Shown: positions 18,413 to 27,835, counted from the first letter of the stretch. The stretch is 64,000 bases of DNA from Micromonospora sp. U21 (GCF_018070045.1 NZ_JAGPYK010000008.1:241657-305656); one strand, 5' to 3'. Notes: generated by a model not told the origin, from the letters alone. Numbers and translations: made by a program.

Positions 18413-18569
18413 AACTCACGTAGTCCCCGGAGCCCAACCATCCGAAAAGGAGTGCCAGGCGACGGTAGTCTGCACAACGGGTAGCGAGGACTGCCCGGCA
18501 GAGTGACGGGCGGGTGCCCTGCGCGCTTCGGGCCCAGATGTCGGTGGTGCCGAACACGCGGGGGAAACC

Positions 18570-20720
18570 ATGTTCGAGCGGCTGGGCAGATTCGTTGTGA
18601 GCAGAGCGTGGTGGGTGATTGCCGGGTGGGTGCTCGCGGCAGCCGCCATCATCCTCACCACACCGTCGCTGAGCGACATCACCTCCGCCGATCAGGAAAG
18701 CTTCCTGCCCCGCTCGTACGAGTCGGTGCAGGCCACCGAGCTCGGGCAGAAGGTGTTTCCGCAGCAGGCCACCGCGACGGCGATCATCGTGGTCAAGCGC
18801 GCCGACGGGCAGAAGCTCACGCCGGCGGACGAGGCGAGGGTGGGCCAGCTCGCCCAGTCGCTGAAGGCCAAGAACATCCCGCACACGTCCGGCTACCTGA
18901 CCGGTCCGTCAGCTGTGGCGCCGGACAAGTCGGTGCAGGTGGTCAACGTCGGGCTCGACGCCCCCGCGCCAGACGACCCGGCGTTGCTCGACGCCGTACG
19001 CGATCTGCGGGCGGATATCGGCCCGGAGCTGGCGAACAGTGGGTTGACCGCGGGCGTGGCCGGCGACGTGGCGAGCTTCGTCGACAACGAGGACACCTTC
19101 AACAATGCCTTCGCCGTGGTCGGCGTCGCGACGATCATCCTGATCATCGGACTGATCCTGATCATCTTCCGCAGCCCCATCGCCGCGCTGCTGCCCGTGG
19201 TGGTCGTCGGCGTCGTTCTGAGCATCACGACGGGTCTCGTCGCCGCCGCGGGCAAGGCATTCGATCTCAGTGTCAGTCAGGATCTGCAGACGATCCTGCT
19301 GATCGTGCTGTTCGGCATTGGCACCGACTACATCCTGTTCCTGCTCTTCCGCTACCGGGAGCGGCTGCGCGCCGGTGACGACAAGCGCACCGCGATGATC
19401 GTCTCCGTCCAGCGGGTCGGCGAGGTCATCACGTCGGCCGCCGGAGCGGTCATCGTCGCGTTCCTCGTGCTGGTCCTCGCCTCCCTGGGCTTCTTCGGCT
19501 CGCTCGGCCCGGCGCTCGCGATCGCGGTCGGCGTCATGCTGGTCACCTCGCTCACTCTCGTCCCGGCGGTCGTCTCGCTGCTCGGCCGATACGTCTTCTG
19601 GCCGTCGAAGGCGTGGCAGCGTGCGCCCAAGGCCACCATCTCGCACCGGCTCGGCACGCTCGTCGGGCGCAGGCCGGCACTCGTCGCGGCGGCATCCGGC
19701 GTCCTCCTGGTCGCGCTCGCCGCGGGCGTGCTGGGCTACAAGGCCGACTACGACTTCAGCGCCGGTTTCCCGCAGGACACCGAGTCGGCGAAGGCCGCGC
19801 AGGATCTGCAGCGCGGGTTCGCCGCCGGTGCGCTCGCCCCTACCGAGGTCTACCTGACCAGCAGTGACGGGTCGCAGTTGACCGAGCAGCAGGTCAACGA
19901 CTTCGCGGCGGCCGTTGCGAAAGCCCCGGGTGTGGGCCAGGCGCAGCCCCCGGAGCGCAGCACCGACCCGGGTGTGGCCCGGGTCAACCTGCTGCTCGAC
20001 GAGAACCCGGTCTCCAACGAGGCGATCACCCTCGTCCGCGAGGACCTGCGCGGTGCCGTGCACGCGGCGGCCCCGCCCGGCACCCGGGCGCTGGTCGGCG
20101 GGACTACCGCGATCTTCGCGGACATCAACTCGGCGAACAACCGCGACCTGTCGGTGATCCTGCCGGTCGCGGCCGGCCTGATCGCGCTCATCCTCGCGCT
20201 GCTGCTGCGTAGCCTGGTCGCGCCGATCTACCTCGTGATCGCGGTGCTGCTCAACTTCGCCGCCACGCTGGGCGCCACGGTCTACCTCTTCCAGGGGCTG
20301 CAGGGCGAGCCCGGTGTCACCTTCCAGCTGCCGATCATCCTTTACCTCTTCGTGGTGGCGATCGGGACCGACTACAACATCCTGATGATCGCCCGGCTAC
20401 GCGAGGAAGCGCGGGAAGGCAACGAGCCACACGAGGCTGCCGCCATCGGTGTGGAACACGCCGGCCCGACCGTCGCGGCTGCAGGGCTGATCCTGGCCGG
20501 GACGTTCGCGGTGCTGCTGCTCGCGCCGATCTCGTTCCTGCAGCAGATGGGCTTCGCGGTGGCGATCGGCATCGTGCTGTCGGCGTTCGTCATGTCGATG
20601 TTCTTCGTTCCGGCGCTGACCGCGCTGATCGGGCACAAGGCGTGGTGGCCGGGGCACGGCGACGAGCGGCCGGCCGGCGGGCCGCACACCCCGGAGCCGG
20701 CGACTGTGGCGAACGGGTAG
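18570..20720 (+). CDS. MMPL-family transporter
   Basis: A 716-residue MMPL/RND transporter with the first helix AWWVIAGWVLAAAAIILT, a large outer loop, and the repeated GTDYILFLLFRYRERL and VVAIGTDYNILMIARLREEA motifs. It is co-directional with the HisKA_3/LuxR pair immediately upstream and is the likeliest target of that system. It is only loosely similar to the 14.3-16.4 kb transporter, so they did not arise by recent duplication. Confidence 0.92.
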   Translation: MFERLGRFVVSRAWWVIAGWVLAAAAIILTTPSLSDITSADQESFLPRSYESVQATELGQKVFPQQATATAIIVVKRADGQKLTPADEARVGQLAQSLKAKNIPHTSGYLTGPSAVAPDKSVQVVNVGLDAPAPDDPALLDAVRDLRADIGPELANSGLTAGVAGDVASFVDNEDTFNNAFAVVGVATIILIIGLILIIFRSPIAALLPVVVVGVVLSITTGLVAAAGKAFDLSVSQDLQTILLIVLFGIGTDYILFLLFRYRERLRAGDDKRTAMIVSVQRVGEVITSAAGAVIVAFLVLVLASLGFFGSLGPALAIAVGVMLVTSLTLVPAVVSLLGRYVFWPSKAWQRAPKATISHRLGTLVGRRPALVAAASGVLLVALAAGVLGYKADYDFSAGFPQDTESAKAAQDLQRGFAAGALAPTEVYLTSSDGSQLTEQQVNDFAAAVAKAPGVGQAQPPERSTDPGVARVNLLLDENPVSNEAITLVREDLRGAVHAAAPPGTRALVGGTTAIFADINSANNRDLSVILPVAAGLIALILALLLRSLVAPIYLVIAVLLNFAATLGATVYLFQGLQGEPGVTFQLPIILYLFVVAIGTDYNILMIARLREEAREGNEPHEAAAIGVEHAGPTVAAAGLILAGTFAVLLLAPISFLQQMGFAVAIGIVLSAFVMSMFFVPALTALIGHKAWWPGHGDERPAGGPHTPEPATVANG

Positions 20721-20764
20721 CGCGAGTTGTCAACGTCGATCGTGCCAGTGCCGATGGAGGAACC

Positions 20765-22105
20765 GTGACCGGGCTGCGTACCGACCTGTACGAGCTGCGG
20801 ATGGCGGCCAGCTACCTGCGGCGGGACATGGTCGAGCGCGCGACGTTCAGCCTGTTCGTGCGCCGCCTACCGCCGCAGCGTGGCTTTCTGGTGGCCGCCG
20901 GGCTGGCCGAGGCGCTGGCGTTCCTGGAAGGCTTCGCGTTCGACGAGGGCGAACTCGGTTACCTGCGCGACACCGTCGGACTCGACGAAGCGACGCTGGC
21001 AGCGCTCGCCGGGCTGCGGTTCACCGGTGATGTCTGGGCCGTGCCGGAGGGCCGCGTGGTGTTCGCCGACGAACCGCTGCTGGAGATCACGGCGCCGATC
21101 GCCGAGGCGCAGCTGGTGGAGACCGGCGTGCTGAACCTGATCACCTTCCACACCACGATCGCCAGCAAAGCCGCCCGATGCCGCGTCGCGGCCGGCGACG
21201 CGCAGCTCGTCGACTTCGCGTTCCGCCGCACGCACGGCATCGAGGCCGGCGCGGCCGTGGCCCGGGCGTCCGCGATTGCCGGCTTCGCCGCGACGAGCGA
21301 CGTCGAGGCCGCTCGACGCTACGGACTGCCGCCGTCCGGGACCATGGCCCACTCGTACGTCGAGGCGTTCCCGGACGAGCGTGCCGCGTTCCGCGCGTTC
21401 GCGACCGACTTTCCGACGAACCCGGTGTTCCTCGTCGATACCTACGACACGCCCGCCGGGGTGCGAGCCGCCGTCGAGGTCATCGCGGAGCTGGGACTGA
21501 CCGGCCCGATGGGCGTGCGGCTCGACTCCGGAGATCTTGCCGCGCTCGCCGTGCAGACCCGCGCGATCCTCGACGACGCCGGGCTGACTCAGGCTCAGAT
21601 CGTGGCCAGTGGCAGCCTCGACGAGGATGTCATCGCGGCGCTCGTCGCCGTGGGCGCACCGATCGACGCGTACGGCGTCGGCACCCGCATGGGCGTCTCG
21701 TTCGACGCGCCGTCCCTGGACAGCGCCTACAAGCTGGTGGCCGTCGGCGACCGGCCGGTGCTCAAGCTGTCGCCCGGCAAGGCCACCCTGCCCGGTCCCA
21801 AGCAGGTCTTCCGCGATCCCGCCGGTGCCGACGGCGACGTGGTGGGGCTGCGCGACGAACCGCCACCGGGCGACCGCGAGCCGCTGCTCGTGCCGGTCAT
21901 GCGCGGCGGCCGTCGCCTGGCCGTCGCCGACCCGGCCGGTGAGGTACGCGCCGCGCGCGGCCGGTTCGACGCGGACCTCGCCTGGCTACCGGAGCCGGCG
22001 CGCCGGCTGGCGGACCCGGAGCCGCTCACCGCCGCCGTCAGTCCGGCCCTGGCCGCGCTGCACGAGCGAGTGGCCGCGCAGGTGGGGCGGGGCGGGACGT
22101 ACTGA
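20765..22105 (+). CDS. Nicotinate phosphoribosyltransferase (NAD salvage)
   Basis: A 446-residue enzyme that joins nicotinate to PRPP to make nicotinate mononucleotide. The family's N-terminal block (TDLYELRMAASYLR), the VDFAFRRTHGIEAGAA block with the active-site His, the SGTMAHSYVEAF block and the phosphate-binding GVRLDSGDLA and VASGSLDEDVI segments are all present. The GTG at 20765 has GGAGGAACC upstream. It lies downstream of the MMPL transporter, with which it may be co-transcribed (44-base gap), though the functions are unrelated. Confidence 0.92.
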   Translation: MTGLRTDLYELRMAASYLRRDMVERATFSLFVRRLPPQRGFLVAAGLAEALAFLEGFAFDEGELGYLRDTVGLDEATLAALAGLRFTGDVWAVPEGRVVFADEPLLEITAPIAEAQLVETGVLNLITFHTTIASKAARCRVAAGDAQLVDFAFRRTHGIEAGAAVARASAIAGFAATSDVEAARRYGLPPSGTMAHSYVEAFPDERAAFRAFATDFPTNPVFLVDTYDTPAGVRAAVEVIAELGLTGPMGVRLDSGDLAALAVQTRAILDDAGLTQAQIVASGSLDEDVIAALVAVGAPIDAYGVGTRMGVSFDAPSLDSAYKLVAVGDRPVLKLSPGKATLPGPKQVFRDPAGADGDVVGLRDEPPPGDREPLLVPVMRGGRRLAVADPAGEVRAARGRFDADLAWLPEPARRLADPEPLTAAVSPALAALHERVAAQVGRGGTY

Positions 22106-22204
22106 CAGCCAGGCCGGGCGGACTTGTCGGGGCGGCGGTCATCGCGGCGGGCTGGTGGCAACCCCGGGCTGGCGCGTCGGCGCCAGCCCGGAGCAGCGTT
22201 CGCG

Positions 22205-23290
22205 TTACCGCAATGCCAGCACGGCCAGGTAGCCGAGGTGGTCCGAGGCCCACCGGCCGTCGGGGGTCTGCCGCTCGGTGCCGAAGATGAGGCTCGAGAC
22301 GGGAACGACCGCCCCCCGGAACAGGACCATGTCGATGCGGTGTTCGACGGCGTCGGCCGGTTGGTTCAAATCGTCGCCCAGACCCGCGGTGTAGCCGGGT
22401 TCACCCGGATGCAGGATCTGCCACGTGTCCCGCATCCCGCCGGCCACCAGGGCGGCGTAGGCGAGCCGGTTCTCGGCGACGGGCAGGTCGGGGCCCGTGT
22501 TGAGGTCCCCGGCGAGGATGACGTCACCCGGTGCCGTGGCGAGGGGGCCGGCCAGCAGCTCGCGCGCCTGCAGCACCCGGACACCGGCGTGGAAGGCCTC
22601 CAGGTGGGTGTTCACGAACCGGAACGGGCGTTGCCCGTGCACCACGTCCACCGCGGTCCAACCGCGGGTGCTGGTCACGGTCCCGTTCGTTGCCGCGAGC
22701 GTGAAGGTGAGGTTGTTGGCGAAGGTGCCGGACGAGGAGTCGGTCACCTTCACCCGGCCGCCGTGGCGCACCAGGATCACGTCGCGCATCGTGAGCCGGA
22801 CGTCGAGGAAGTGCGGCGCGCCCGCCGGCGCCTCCAGGTCTGCCTCGGCCTGTACGACCGCGACGTCGTACGCGTGACCGGAGCGGCTCAGCTCGCTTAT
22901 GAGCAGTGCCAGGTAGTCGTACCGGATTTCGGTGGCTGGTGCGGGGTCAGCGAACGTGCCGGTGCGCCACAGGGCGACCTCCTGCAGTCCGACCAGGTCC
23001 GGCTTGTTCTTGGTGATCTCGCGGGCGAGCAGCTTCGCCCGGGCGGGAAAGTCGACCAGGTCGACGTGGCTCAACAGCGCGGAGTTCGCGGCCAGGAACG
23101 CGCCTGGTGTCGGCGCGCCGATGGATGGCGTCAGATCGCCGCCCAGATAGAGGTTCCGGGTCATCACGGTGACCTTGGATTTTCCTTCGGCGTGGACGGG
23201 TGCGCCGAAAACGCCGAGGCTGACCAGGGCGATGGCGGCTGCGAGGGTGACTCTCGCGGTTCGCCGGGATGTGGTGGGTGTTGGGAGCAT
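22205..23290 (-). CDS. Secreted endonuclease/exonuclease/phosphatase-family protein
   Basis: A 361-residue protein with a clear signal peptide (basic start, hydrophobic core LAAAIALVSLGVFG, cleavage near VHA-EG). The mature part has the EEP fold: VMTRNLYLGGD at the front, DLVGLQEVALW with the metal-binding Glu, GDLNTGPDLPVAENR and the terminal WASDHLGYLAVL with the Asp-His pair. Likely a secreted nuclease or phosphodiesterase. The start at 23290 has GAGAGGATCGAAGG before it. Confidence 0.88.
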   Translation of the reverse strand: MLPTPTTSRRTARVTLAAAIALVSLGVFGAPVHAEGKSKVTVMTRNLYLGGDLTPSIGAPTPGAFLAANSALLSHVDLVDFPARAKLLAREITKNKPDLVGLQEVALWRTGTFADPAPATEIRYDYLALLISELSRSGHAYDVAVVQAEADLEAPAGAPHFLDVRLTMRDVILVRHGGRVKVTDSSSGTFANNLTFTLAATNGTVTSTRGWTAVDVVHGQRPFRFVNTHLEAFHAGVRVLQARELLAGPLATAPGDVILAGDLNTGPDLPVAENRLAYAALVAGGMRDTWQILHPGEPGYTAGLGDDLNQPADAVEHRIDMVLFRGAVVPVSSLIFGTERQTPDGRWASDHLGYLAVLALR

Positions 23291-23612
23291 CCTCTTCGAT
23301 CCTCTCTCCCGGCGACTGCGCCGGCGTCGGACGTGAGATCGATCCGGTGGTGCGGATGGGGACGCGTGAGGCGGCGTCGCGACCTGTCGGCGGGGCGCGG
23401 CCCGAGGCGGTGCGTGCACCGTATCGCCGCGAGGCGGTCGGAGACAGCTGTGGATATCGGCGGTTCGGCCCCACCCGCCAACCGGTACGGGTACTCGACG
23501 CTGATGTCGGCATCCGCGTCGGGCCGGCGGACGCCGATCAGGGCGGCGGCTGTCGAAAGCGGAGCCCGGTCCGGTCGGCTGCCCGCCTGCGTCGGCGGCG
23601 ACGCTCGGCTCG
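23291..23612. other. Intergenic region, no gene seen
   Basis: A 322-base GC-rich stretch between the secreted hydrolase start and the following small gene. It must contain the promoter of the hydrolase, but I see no convincing conserved element, repeat or RNA gene. Confidence 0.5.
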
Positions 23613-23891
23613 TCAATCGGGCAGACAGGTCCCGTCGGGCAGGAGGCCGACGATCTCCTCGCCGCTCACACCGCTCGGCACCTGCTCGAAATGGCCGACG
23701 ACACAGACGTCATCGAGGCGAGCCGCGTAGAGCAGCCCGCCCACAGGACCTGGATCGCCCGGACGAGCCAGCCGTGCCGTCCTCGCAGAGGCCTCCGTCC
23801 GGCTCAGCCACAGCCGAGCCGCGTCGACATCGTGCTGCGTCGGTTCGTGTGACGCCGGCTGACGGGCACATTCCGGCTGGGCGCCGGTCAT
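23613..23891 (-). CDS. Small hypothetical protein
   Basis: A 92-residue frame from ATG 23891 with a basic-acidic soluble composition and a C-terminal GLLYAARLDDVCVVGHF-like segment followed by VSGEEIVGLLPDG. No family is recognised and the ribosome binding site is weak. It could be a real small protein or a remnant. Confidence 0.4.
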   Translation of the reverse strand: MTGAQPECARQPASHEPTQHDVDAARLWLSRTEASARTARLARPGDPGPVGGLLYAARLDDVCVVGHFEQVPSGVSGEEIVGLLPDGTCLPD

Positions 23892-24075
23892 GCACCAGCC
23901 GGCGTGCGGCCCGGATCGCGTTCGAGCTGGGCCAGACGGCGCGGGAGCTGCGGGAGCGCGCCGGTCGCATGGTTTCCCGCCGGTGCGACGCGGTGGTCGC
24001 CAATCGATGGATACCGCCGGCGGCACCGTTCCTGGTCAGCGCCATCCAGGCCCTGGGTACCACCGCTCCACCGGG

Positions 24076-24429
24076 TTACCCGAGCGCGACCTGGACGGCG
24101 ACGTCGCGCTTCGGGTAATGCGCCTCCACCTGATCCGCGCCGTACTTGTCGCGGAACATCTCCACGACGTGGTTGACCCGGTCGCCGTCGGTGATCGGGG
24201 TGGCGCTCGTACTCAACGCCGTGCCGTTCGAGGCCACCTGGATCATCGGTGTCCGCTGCACGTTCTTGTACCAGTCGCTGTCCGACCCGGTGATCGGGAC
24301 CAGGAACAGGCTCTCTTCCTCCTGCACGAACCACACCGGGTGCGAAATCTGCCGCCCGGTCTTCCGGCCGGTTACGGTGAGGTCGATCTCGCTGACGCCC
24401 TCCAGGGCGTCCCTGATGGCTTCGGTCAC
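24076..24429 (-). CDS. Deazaflavin (F420)-dependent nitroreductase-family protein
   Basis: A 117-residue protein of the DUF385/Ddn family: IDLTVTGRKTGRQISHPVWF binds the F420 phosphate side, followed by SLFLVPITGSDSDWYKNV and PMIQVASNGT. Members use reduced F420. The GTG at 24429 is preferred because of GGAGGACACC upstream; the longer frame to 24561 has no support. It is a single-gene unit convergent with nothing obvious. Confidence 0.83.
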   Translation of the reverse strand: MTEAIRDALEGVSEIDLTVTGRKTGRQISHPVWFVQEEESLFLVPITGSDSDWYKNVQRTPMIQVASNGTALSTSATPITDGDRVNHVVEMFRDKYGADQVEAHYPKRDVAVQVALG

Positions 24430-24648
24430 GGTGTCCTCCGTCGATCCTGCCGGAAGTGCTCCCGCTTCCCAGGCTATGAGCCTTGGTGTGCGCTCGCGGC
24501 GGATCCGGGACACCAGAAGTAGCACCTGCCGCCACGGGCACCTCACGGGGGCGTGGGACACCGATCCGGCCGTCAGGAGCGAGCCCCGCGACCGCGCGGT
24601 GCCGGGCGCGGCAGCCGGCCGCAGCCCGTCTTAGTTCAGTGTTGCCGT

Positions 24649-26097
24649 CTAGCGCTGTGGCAGGTAGATCTCCCAGCCGGAGGTGGTGAGGTTCGGCACC
24701 GGAATCCGGTGCCAGTCCTTGGCCCAGTCGGGCGGGGCGGAGCTCCTGGCCAGCAGGGCGAAGCGTCCGGTCGCCGCGGCCTGCCGCAGCTGCGCGGTGC
24801 TCGCGTTGCGGTTGTATCCCCGGTCTTCCAGCGCCCGGCACCCCGCGTAGTAGGCGATCGGGATGGCCTCGTGGCCGGAGATCACGCACGGCGGTCGCAC
24901 GTCGTGCGATCGCAGGGTCTGGACGAGGCGGATCCAGTCGCCGCGGCTGCGGACCTGCTCCGCCACGACGTGGTGCAGGATGCCGGCCTGGATGGCGAGG
25001 TGGCCGGCGAAGCCCAACGCCACCACGGCGGCGACGACCCGCCGCTGCTGACCGACGGCCGTGGAGAACAATGCGGCGAGCCCCGGGATGGTGCAGACCA
25101 GAGCAACGGCGTAGGTCGGCAGCAGGAACCGGGGTGCGGAGTATCCGATCAGGAACAGGTAGGGGAAGGCCATGGCGGCGGCGACCACGAGTGGCAGCCA
25201 TGCCGTCCGTGCCCGGCTCGCCCGGTGGGCCGCCCGGACAGCCAGTGGCACCAGCACCGCCAGCGCCAGCCACCACAGCACCGCCGGCCACCGCACGGGG
25301 CTGCCGCACGGGCGGCACAGGATCGGCCCGTCCAGGGTGCTGATCACGTGCCCGAGAGAGAACTGCAGTTTCGTACCGCCCTGCACGTGACCGGCCTGAC
25401 GGATGCGCTCCAGGAGCCCGCCGTAGCGCAGCTCGGCCTCGACCGCCCACGGTGCGCCGCCGAGCACGAGGCCTGCGACCACTGCCGCGGTCAGCCGCCA
25501 CCGCCGGAACGCGGGCACCGCGACGGTGGCGGCGAGCAGCGGGAGCCCGAGCCAGAAGGCGTCGGCCGGACGCATCAGGGCGGCCACGGCGAGGGCGGCG
25601 ACGATCCCGAGGTACGCCCCGGGCCGGGCTGGCTCGGCCACGGCCAGCAGGAAACACCCGACCGCTGCCACCGCCGCCATCGCCGTGTAGTGGTTGGGCA
25701 TTGCGGCGTTCGCGTAGAACAGGGCGGTCCAGAGGCTCGCGTACAGCCCGGCGGCGATCGCGGCGGTGCCGGGCCGCCGGGACACCCGCGACCACACCCA
25801 GAACGCCAGCCCGAGCGACGCCGCCGCGGTGACGGTGAGGAACAGCCGGAGGACGACGGTGGAATCGAGCCAGGACGCTACGGGCCACACCAGCAGGGTC
25901 ACGCCCCGGGCGCGCGGCGCGCTCATGAACGCCGGCGGCGCATGGTTGCCGTGCTGGCTCACATAGACGACCTCGTCCCAGCCGAGGTCGAGACTGGCCG
26001 GCACCGCGACCAGCGATGCGGCGGCGAAGATCACGCACACCGCGACCAGGGGTCGCGCGCCGGACCGGGATGTCACGGATGAGGACAGCACCAACAC
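24649..26097 (-). CDS. GT-C membrane glycosyltransferase
   Basis: A 482-residue polytopic protein with about 10-12 membrane helices. The first outer loop has the acidic pair at residues 41-42 (LGWDEVVYVSQHG), the hallmark of GT-C enzymes that use lipid-linked sugars such as polyprenyl-phosphate-mannose. The C-terminal domain is soluble (RSRGDWIRLVQTLRSHDV). Mannosylation of a lipid or protein at the outer membrane face is likely, but the acceptor is unknown. No glycan-pathway neighbours are nearby. Confidence 0.8.
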   Translation of the reverse strand: MLVLSSSVTSRSGARPLVAVCVIFAAASLVAVPASLDLGWDEVVYVSQHGNHAPPAFMSAPRARGVTLLVWPVASWLDSTVVLRLFLTVTAAASLGLAFWVWSRVSRRPGTAAIAAGLYASLWTALFYANAAMPNHYTAMAAVAAVGCFLLAVAEPARPGAYLGIVAALAVAALMRPADAFWLGLPLLAATVAVPAFRRWRLTAAVVAGLVLGGAPWAVEAELRYGGLLERIRQAGHVQGGTKLQFSLGHVISTLDGPILCRPCGSPVRWPAVLWWLALAVLVPLAVRAAHRASRARTAWLPLVVAAAMAFPYLFLIGYSAPRFLLPTYAVALVCTIPGLAALFSTAVGQQRRVVAAVVALGFAGHLAIQAGILHHVVAEQVRSRGDWIRLVQTLRSHDVRPPCVISGHEAIPIAYYAGCRALEDRGYNRNASTAQLRQAAATGRFALLARSSAPPDWAKDWHRIPVPNLTTSGWEIYLPQR

Positions 26098-26186
26098 CTC
26101 GCTCGACGAGTCACGCCAGGCCGCGCCCAGCGAGGAGGGTGGGGATTGTCCGAGCAGTCCTCACTTTAGTGGGAAACGGGACCTAC

Positions 26187-26220
26187 TGGGTCTTCTCCGC
26201 AAGTCTTGGGTCTTCTCCGC
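26187..26220. repeat. 14-bp direct repeat
   Basis: TGGGTCTTCTCCGC at 26187-26200 is repeated exactly at 26207-26220, a 20-base period, at the border between the glycosyltransferase and the pseudogene region. Confidence 0.6.
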
Positions 26221-26315
26221 GAATCGACCATCGGTCAGACCTTGATCGGTCCGTAACCCGGTGATCTGTTCGGGGAAGCCGATGCCGAGCGGCACACGGC
26301 GCTCTCGGGCGTCAC

Positions 26316-26495
26316 GTGGTCAAGGGCCGCAAACAGCCAGTCCGTCCCCGACCGGAGACCGGCGACGCACTGCGGGCCCGGCTCGCCGCCGGTCCGGTGA
26401 CACTGTCGTGGACCGGCATCGCGAACAGCCCGTACGTCTACAACCTGGCGCTGACCAGCGACCACAAGGTGCCGAACGTGCTGTCCTTTGGACGC
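26316..26495 (+). pseudogene. Gene fragment, possibly from a secreted peptidase
   Basis: A short coding-looking stretch (GDALRARLAAGPVTLSWTG, then YVYNLALTSDHKVPN) without a proper start and ending in frame-disrupted sequence. The piece resembles a C-terminal domain seen on secreted subtilisin-like peptidases, but the match is impressionistic. It is the left-most part of a degraded mosaic that continues to about 27.3 kb. Confidence 0.35.
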
Positions 26496-26554
26496 CGCCG
26501 ACTCGGCGGCGGCCGCGGCCGACAAGCAGCGGGCGGCGCGGCCACCACCATATT

Positions 26555-26795
26555 GACCGTGTCCAGTACCGCGTCGCCTGGCCGGAGCGTGGGCCAGGAC
26601 CGCCGCGATACGGGCCCAGCGGCCGTCCGGTGAGCGCTCCGGCTCGCCCACCTCGGCGGACCCGGACACGGTACGGGCGGCGGCCACCACCTGGTCGGCC
26701 GGGCCGGCGGTGGCCAAGATCTCAGCAGGTGCGACCGCTCCCCTCGGGTAGTGCGTCTCGATCATCCGCTGGCCGGTCACCGAGCCGACGTCCTT
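26555..26795 (-). pseudogene. MMPL transporter remnant, part 1
   Basis: Minus-strand reading gives TGQRMIETHYPRGAVAPAEI and VAAARTVSGSAEVGEPERSP, nearly identical to the intact MMPL protein of 14261-16396 in its first outer loop region. It corresponds to intact positions about 14935-15165 and is cut off at both ends. The sequence then stops matching at about 26795. Confidence 0.85.
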
Positions 26796-27119
26796 TGAAG
26801 AGGACGGCTACGAGCTGTCCGACGCCGAGGCGGATATGCACGCGGCGCTCATCGCCGAGGAGGAGGAACGGAAGCGCGCCGAGGCCGAGGAGGAAGCCGA
26901 GCGCCTGCGGTACGAGGCCGAGGAGGACGACGAGGACGGCGGCGAGCCGCCGATCGTCGACGTGCGCCTGCCCGAGGAGGATGTCGAGCCCGACCCGGAC
27001 CCGTGCGCCGAGGCCGACCTGACCCGGACGAGGCCAACGAGCTGGCGCACGACGAAGAGCCGCGCCGCATCGTCGCCGAGGCCGACGCTGAGCAGCCCGA
27101 GGCCCAGGGAGACGAGTGA
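26794..27119 (+). pseudogene. Acidic, probably coiled-coil protein, frameshifted
   Basis: The frame reads FEEDGYELSDAEADMHAALI, then a long Glu/Ala/Arg-rich stretch and PPIVDVRLPEEDVEPD. At about 27020 the reading shifts by one base: the continuation PDEANELAHDEEPRRIVAEA to a TGA at 27117-27119 is clearly the same acidic protein. The start is missing, having been joined to the MMPL remnant at about 26795. Such acidic proteins sit beside mobile-element genes in actinomycetes, but I cannot name the family. Confidence 0.55.
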
Positions 27120-27274
27120 GCCCGACGCTGACGCGTCGGCTCGCTGAGGAGGCGCGCACCTGGTTTGGCCAGGTGCGCGCCTCCGGCGAGTCCGACCAGC
27201 CGGTGCCGGAAGGCACTGCGGCCGCCGTGTGGCGGCGGATCACGACCGAAGCGGACCCGTCATGCCGATGTTGA
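27116..27274 (+). pseudogene. Truncated small gene joined to the MMPL remnant
   Basis: GTG at 27116 overlaps the TGA of the preceding frame (GTGA), and the frame encodes VSPTLTRRLAEEARTWFGQV and EGTAAAVWRRITTEADPS before running into the MMPL remnant at about 27258 and stopping. The overlap suggests it was translationally coupled to the acidic protein in the parent element. It is truncated by the insertion junction. Confidence 0.5.
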
Positions 27275-27340
27275 GGTTGCCGACGCCGAAGCTCAGGGTG
27301 ATCAGCGCCGCCGCCGTTCCCAGCCACACCGCGCGGGGCT
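27258..27340 (-). pseudogene. MMPL transporter remnant, part 2
   Basis: The bases here match intact MMPL positions about 15194-15271 (the LWLGTAAALVVLSFGIGNLS region on the minus strand) with scattered changes. Together with part 1, it shows one MMPL copy that was interrupted by about 460 bases of foreign DNA. The segment between the two parts in the intact gene is only about 25 bases, so little was lost. Confidence 0.8.
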
Positions 27341-27596
27341 AACACTCCACCGGACTGACGTCAAGGCTCCGTGGCGGATCCGCGCAAAGTTGGGGGTTGA
27401 CTCGAGGGTGTTCCCGGGGCGTACTGGATACACGTTCCCGCACTGCCGGCTGGCGCGGTCGGCCAGAAAGAGGCGGGCAGGCACTCCCAGAGTCGGGTTG
27501 CCTGCTCCTGTTCGCGCCGACGGTGCTGGGACCGTCGAGAGAAGGAGGCCCCCACATGAAGGATCGTTCGTCGGCGAGTTGAGCCGCCGCACCACC
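27275..27596. other. Pseudogene-rich gap before the cysteine-rich gene
   Basis: This stretch holds the end of the MMPL remnant and then about 250 bases with no frame I can support. A ribosome-binding-site-like AAGGAGG at 27543-27549 precedes an 8-codon frame (MKDRSSAS) at 27556-27582. Confidence 0.4.
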
Positions 27597-27737
27597 ATGG
27601 CGCTTGTCGAGCGCTGCCGGTGTTCTGACCCCTTGTGGCTCGGCTTGGCCGTCCGCCCCCGTGTCCGCCTGTTGACCGCAGCCTGCTGTGCCGGTTGTGG
27701 CGACGCCTGCTGCCCTGGTGCCTGCCCCTGCGCATGA
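27597..27737 (+). CDS. Cysteine-rich miniprotein
   Basis: A 46-residue frame with eight of its nine cysteines in the last half (AACCAGCGDACCPGACPCA), preceded by MALVERCRCSDPLWLGLAVR. There is no signal peptide. The clustered CC/CxxC pattern suggests metal binding or a disulphide knot. The upstream AAGGAGG sits before an 8-codon frame at 27556, so the true start is unclear. It lies in a mobile-element context, next to DUF2637 and replication-relaxation genes. The frame could be fortuitous, but the regular Cys spacing argues against chance. Confidence 0.4.
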   Translation: MALVERCRCSDPLWLGLAVRPRVRLLTAACCAGCGDACCPGACPCA

Positions 27738-27835
27738 CAGGAGGGGTTCGGCCCGGACGGGCGTCACCGGCCAGGGTCGCGCCTGCCCAAGCCCTGATCC
27801 GAGCGGACTGGACTGCGCCCTCCATCGCCCGCACC

